Assembly (NCBI GenBank): GCA_018710845.1
Contig: DVJB01000028.1
Span: 1 to 64,000 of the forward strand
Direction: 5' to 3'
Source: Candidatus Onthomonas avicola
GTDB lineage: Bacteria > Bacillota > Clostridia > Oscillospirales > Oscillospiraceae
Length of the DNA: 64,000 nt
Part shown: positions 50,074-64,000 of the stretch, piece by piece
Layout: every line of letters starts with the position of its first letter
How positions within the stretch are numbered: position 1 is the first letter of the stretch
Program-made: the position numbers and the translations under genes
The notes under the pieces: generated by a model
The model's input: only the letters and a program-made list of their open reading frames with translations
What the model was told of the DNA's origin: nothing
Databases searched by the model: none

Positions 50074-50179
50074 TATAGCATTTTCAGTCGGCACGAGACA
50101 AGGCCGACGGCCGATTTTTCGAACTTTTCAGAAATCGGATGCCAAATGGATGGAAATTTAGAAGAGAGAGGAAGGCGGC

Positions 50180-50815
50180 TCAGAACCCGAGGTCCTCCCC
50201 GACCAGGATGACGTGAATACGGTTCGGCCGGCGGCTGCGCCGGGTGATGACCACCTGGCAGCAGATGCAGTCCTCGCTCTGGCAGTTGCAGCAGCGCCCG
50301 ACACTGACGCAGGGGGTGCTCAGGCCGAGGCGCGTGGCGTTGGCCGGACCGGCGGTGTTGCGCGCGCGGGAGACGGCGGACTCCAGGTCGGCGGCAACCT
50401 TGTTCATCCCGACGACCAGGACGACCTTCCTGGGGCCGAAGCAGAGCGCTGCGACCCGGTTGGCGTTGCCGTCGATGTTGACCAGCACGCCATCCATCGT
50501 CACCGCGTTGGCGGACATAAAATAGGTGTCGCAGAAGAGCAGCCGGCGGTAGATCTCCTCTTCCTCCTCCGGGGAGGAGGCCGCGTGCCGGTCGAGCACG
50601 GTGCAGCCGCTCTCGCGGATGGCCTCCATGGCGCCGATCTCCTCCAGAGAGGCGCTGCCGCCCCAGGAGACCGACGTGCCGGGGATCAGGAAACGCTTCA
50701 CCGCCTCGAGCGCGTCGGCGGCGGCGGGGCAGTACTCGCCCGTCATATTGCGCCGCGCCAGCGCCTTGAGCACGGTCTGGGCCGCGGCGGCCCTTGTCTG
50801 CTGCAGGAAGGTCAT
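50180..50815 (-). CDS. LUD-domain (lactate utilisation-like) protein
   Basis: The 211-residue product has the LUD domain pattern GTSVSWGGSASLEEIG, then YFMSANAVTMDGVLVNIDGNANRVAALCFGPRKVVLVVGMNKV and a cysteine cluster CCNCQSEDCICC near the C-terminus that could bind metal. Family members include LutC/YkgG and many stand-alone clostridial proteins of unknown role. No LutA or LutB is adjacent. ATG 50815 has AGAGG about 10 nt upstream; ATG 50824 would lie on top of it. Confidence 0.85.
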   Translation of the reverse strand: MTFLQQTRAAAAQTVLKALARRNMTGEYCPAAADALEAVKRFLIPGTSVSWGGSASLEEIGAMEAIRESGCTVLDRHAASSPEEEEEIYRRLLFCDTYFMSANAVTMDGVLVNIDGNANRVAALCFGPRKVVLVVGMNKVAADLESAVSRARNTAGPANATRLGLSTPCVSVGRCCNCQSEDCICCQVVITRRSRRPNRIHVILVGEDLGF

Positions 50816-50943
50816 GGAAATCATCCTCTCTGTCCCCGGCTGCTGCGCGGGGGTTTTTCTCCCCTTTATTATACTGCCTCGCCGCTGCGGGCGCAAGAGA
50901 GAAAAAACCGCGTGCAAAAACATGCACACGGCGACAAAAGGCC

Positions 50944-50972
50944 TTGACAGGAGGGAGAAATTGTTATACAAT
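50944..50972 (+). promoter_or_regulatory. Promoter of rpoBC
   Basis: TTGACA (50944-50949) and TACAAT (50967-50972) have a 17-nt spacer. A leader of about 170 nt follows with no gene or recognised riboswitch. No rplJL genes precede, so rpoBC appears to be separated from the ribosomal-protein cluster or uses its own promoter. Confidence 0.7.
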
Positions 50973-51150
50973 AAATTGCTATTGCGGCAACTGAGCCAAT
51001 TTCCCTTCTCTCACGACGCACCCAGTATACCACAGCCTGCCCCGGATTGCAAGGGTGAATGCAGAAAATGCATACCACGCATCCGTGTGTATCGCCACGT
51101 GAGAGCGTACCGACCGGACAGATTCGACGAAAATGGGAGTGAAATCATCT

Positions 51151-54849
<3,699 letters not shown>

Positions 54850-54867
54850 ACAGGAGGAGGACGAAAC

Positions 54868-58710
<3,843 letters not shown>

Positions 58711-58813
58711 GCGCGCCCTCCTGTATGACACATGGCCTGCGCGCCTGTGCGGTCCGATCGGCCGCCCTTCCATTGCGGGAGGGCGGCCGAACCGGAACAG
58801 TCAAAATTTCCAC

Positions 58814-58842
58814 TTGACAAAACAGGTGTTTTTGGGTACAAT
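58814..58842 (+). promoter_or_regulatory. Promoter of the tRNA-Ser genes
   Basis: TTGACA (58814-58819) and TACAAT (58837-58842) have a 17-nt spacer, 27 nt before the first tRNA. Confidence 0.85.
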
Positions 58843-58868
58843 ACTACTTGCGTTTGTGGGATGCAGCT

Positions 58869-58955
58869 GGAGAGATGTCCGAGCGGTTTAAGGAGCTGGT
58901 CTTGAAAACCAGTGACTCCCACAAGGAGCCGTGGGTTCGAATCCCACTCTCTCCG
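58869..58955 (+). tRNA. tRNA-Ser (anticodon TGA)
   Basis: The acceptor stem is GGAGAGA/TCTCTCC with discriminator G. The anticodon stem is CTGGT/ACCAG with loop CTTGAAA (TGA). A long class II variable arm (GACTCCCACAAGGAGCC) precedes the T arm GTGGG-TTCGAAT-CCCAC. CCA is not encoded. Confidence 0.96.
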
Positions 58956-59003
58956 TTTCTTTCTCCGGCGTGACAAGTGAATCTGTCTTTCTGTTTTCGG
59001 TTT

Positions 59004-59091
59004 GGAGAAGTACTCAAGTGGCCGAAGAGGCGCCCCTGCTAAGGGCGTAGGCGTGTTACAGCGCGCGAGGGTTCAAATCCCTCCTTCTCCG
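59004..59091 (+). tRNA. tRNA-Ser (anticodon GCT)
   Basis: The acceptor stem is GGAGAAG/CTTCTCC with discriminator G. The anticodon stem is CGCCC/GGGCG with loop CTGCTAA (GCT). A long variable arm is followed by the T arm GAGGG-TTCAAAT-CCCTC. It lies 48 nt after the first tRNA-Ser and is probably co-transcribed. Confidence 0.96.
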
Positions 59092-59097
59092 TTTCGA

Positions 59098-59137
59098 AGC
59101 CCCGTCTTTCTGTTTGTGAGAGGCGGGGTTTTCGTGT
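59098..59137 (+). terminator. Terminator of the tRNA-Ser pair
   Basis: GCCCCGTCT pairs with AGGCGGGG (small bulge), followed by TTTTCGTGTTTTTT. Confidence 0.75.
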
Positions 59138-59318
59138 TTTTTGATATATTTTATGTGTAAATAGGTAATTTCTTTTGATTTTGACCCCATTTTTGACCCC
59201 AATGCCGTAAAACCATAATTCAAATGCCTCCTTTTCCTGCCCCCGAAGATCGCCCCATCGGCGGCACGGGACGCCTTCGCTTTCCGGATGAGCGGACGAA
59301 AGAAGTATTTTTGCCTTC
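59138..59318. other. Non-coding stretch downstream of tRNA-Ser
   Basis: No gene is seen. The first 80 nt are AT-rich, unlike the surroundings, and hold TTTTGACCCC twice (near 59179 and 59194). Such sequence next to a tRNA 3' end can be the scar of an integrated element, but no integrase is present. A minus-strand open frame runs through the tRNA terminator and is not believed. Confidence 0.3.
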
Positions 59319-59323
59319 CCGAT

Positions 59324-59351
59324 TGATTTCCGCCGCGAAGCTCGATATAAT
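59324..59351 (+). promoter_or_regulatory. Promoter and long leader of the ECF S gene
   Basis: TTGATT (59324-59329) and TATAAT (59346-59351) have a 16-nt spacer. The leader of about 135 nt is GC-rich with possible stems (for example CCGCCGCCGG near 59430), but I recognise no riboswitch class. Confidence 0.7.
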
Positions 59352-59494
59352 AGACCCGTCGTCGGGGCGGACTTGCCCGCGCGGCACCGGTTGTTCCGGG
59401 CTGCAGAGGGACAGAAGCCTTTTCCCGCCGCCGGACGGCATTAATTATCACGCGCTGTATTCGCACAGGCGAAACAGCAGCAGGAGGTTTTACC

Positions 59495-60106
59495 ATGAGG
59501 GATAAGAAGACGAACGTCCGCTACATGACGGAGCTGGCCCTGTTGATCGCCATCGAGCTGGTGATGCGCCTGCTCGGGCTGGGCAGCGTGCCGGTCGGGC
59601 CGCTGGTGATGAGCTTTCTCACCGTTCCGGTCGCCATCGGCGCGATGCTCCTCGGCCCGGCGGCGGGCGCCGTGCTCGGCGCGGTATTCGGGTTTTGCAG
59701 CCTGTACGACGCGATTACCGGCGCGTCCATGATGACCGGTGTCTTTTTCCAGCTTGATCCGCTCAATACCGTCATCCTCTGCGTCGGGATGCGGATTTTG
59801 ATGGGCTTTGTCACCGGCTGGGTCTTCCGCCTGGTGCGCAGGGTAGACCGGAAGCAGATTGCCTGCTACGTGGCCGGCGCGCTCTCCGCGCCGCTGCTCA
59901 ACACGCTGTTCTTTATGGGCTATATCGTGCGCTTCTTTTACGAGACGGATTATGTACAGAACATGGTCCAGAGCCTGGGTGCGGTCAATCCGCTGATGTT
60001 CGTCGTGCTCGCCGTCGGCGTGCAAGGCCTCGTCGAGGCGGTAGCCTCCGGCGTGGTGTCTACTGCGGTGGCCAAGGGCGTCGCCCACGTGCTCGACCGC
60101 TCCTGA
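59495..60106 (+). CDS. ECF transporter S component
   Basis: This is the substrate-capturing membrane subunit of a group II energy-coupling-factor vitamin transporter. The 203-residue product has six helices and an S-component core: LALLIAIELVMRLLGLGSVPVGPLVMSFLTVPVAIGAMLLGPAAGAVLGAVFGFCSLYD. The vitamin is uncertain (pantothenate-, folate- and other vitamin-type S proteins look alike). EcfA and EcfT are not nearby, as expected for shared modules. The ATG follows CAGGAGG; an unrecognised leader precedes it. Confidence 0.85.
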   Translation: MRDKKTNVRYMTELALLIAIELVMRLLGLGSVPVGPLVMSFLTVPVAIGAMLLGPAAGAVLGAVFGFCSLYDAITGASMMTGVFFQLDPLNTVILCVGMRILMGFVTGWVFRLVRRVDRKQIACYVAGALSAPLLNTLFFMGYIVRFFYETDYVQNMVQSLGAVNPLMFVVLAVGVQGLVEAVASGVVSTAVAKGVAHVLDRS

Positions 60107-60129
60107 AAAGCATGCAAAATAGAATAGAG

Positions 60130-60170
60130 ACCGGGCGCGCCGCTTTCGTTTGGCGGTGCGCCCGGTTTTT
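60130..60170 (+). terminator. Terminator of the ECF S gene
   Basis: ACCGGGCGCGCCGC pairs with GCGGTGCGCCCGGT, followed by TTTTCATTTTTG. Confidence 0.9.
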
Positions 60171-60244
60171 CATTTTTGTTTGAACAGAGAAAAATTGGCG
60201 CAGAATACCTCTGAAGACTCAATTTGTCAGGGGGTATGTCGTCC

Positions 60245-62698
<2,454 letters not shown>

Positions 62699-62753
62699 GC
62701 CTTTTCAGGTCCGACGGTGGGGAACCTTTCCCCGCGCCGGGGAAGGCGGGAAT

Positions 62754-64000
<1,247 letters not shown>

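Noticed and set aside
59056-59496. Minus-strand frame ending in an RRRRDLNPRAL-like sequence
   Set aside because: It reads through a tRNA gene and its terminator; such tails arise from antisense translation of tRNA.

Overview
The window is a 64 kb chromosomal piece of a GC-rich Gram-positive anaerobe, most likely a clostridium of the Oscillospiraceae type (relatives of Flavonifractor or Intestinimonas). The evidence is strong AGGAGG ribosome sites, sigma-A boxes (TTGACA/TATAAT), a T-box leader, lipoprotein signals without an outer-membrane system, a BofC-like sporulation domain, and clostridial DUF families (DUF1292, DUF1836, DUF5693, DUF6054). I saw no prophage, CRISPR array or conventional insertion sequence. 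The only transposase is a REP-associated (Y1, HUH-type) one.

Layout. 0-3.7 kb: a zinc-ribbon membrane protein, then leuA read leftwards behind a T-box. 3.7-8.7 kb: a five-gene oligopeptide-type ABC transporter with overlapping stop/start codons. 8.7-10.5 kb: palindromic repeats, leuB, more repeats. 10.6-15.8 kb: membrane glycerophosphodiesterase, a kinase-like protein with YD-type repeats, alkyladenine glycosylase, HAD phosphatase. 16.2-19.8 kb (mostly leftward): MazF, family-4 uracil-DNA glycosylase, tRNA-Gln, a helix-turn-helix protein with glycine pentads, DAHP synthase. 20.0-23.4 kb: a metallophosphoesterase broken by an amber codon, nnrD, a lipoprotein and alr. 23.5-25.2 kb: a large polytopic membrane protein. 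25.4-34.2 kb: the leftward purine operon purE-C-F-M-N, PurO-type IMP cyclohydrolase, stand-alone AICAR formyltransferase, DUF6054, RAYT, purD. It is preceded by a promoter, a candidate leader peptide and a terminator. 34.3-47 kb: envelope and housekeeping genes (glycosyltransferase, DUF5693, PAP2, split TauE/SafE, PrsA-like foldase, a possible 6S RNA, PBP1, hemolysin III, glycerate kinase). 47.3-50.8 kb: SCP2-like protein, macrodomain fusion, C39 peptidase, LUD protein. 51.1-58.7 kb: rpoB-rpoC, then two tRNA-Ser genes, an ECF S component, a ClpC-type ATPase, and glycerol kinase cut by the window end.

The most unusual content is non-coding. Four copies of a 200-340 nt structured element (about 1.3, 10.3, 15.8 and 45.7 kb) lie in the same orientation directly downstream of plus-strand genes. 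Between copies the stems change on both sides in a compensating way while the architecture is kept. Two copies carry an extra ~45 nt hairpin module at the same loop position. Two copies are bracketed by a matched pair of hairpins whose sequence differs from copy to copy. A RAYT transposase sits inside the purine operon and carries two REP-like palindromes in its own reading frame, in inverted orientation. A similar GTAG-footed palindrome occurs twice at 8.9-9.0 kb. The purE leader looks like a translation-coupled attenuator.

All calls were made by reading the sequence and from knowledge of the families. No database search or folding program was run.
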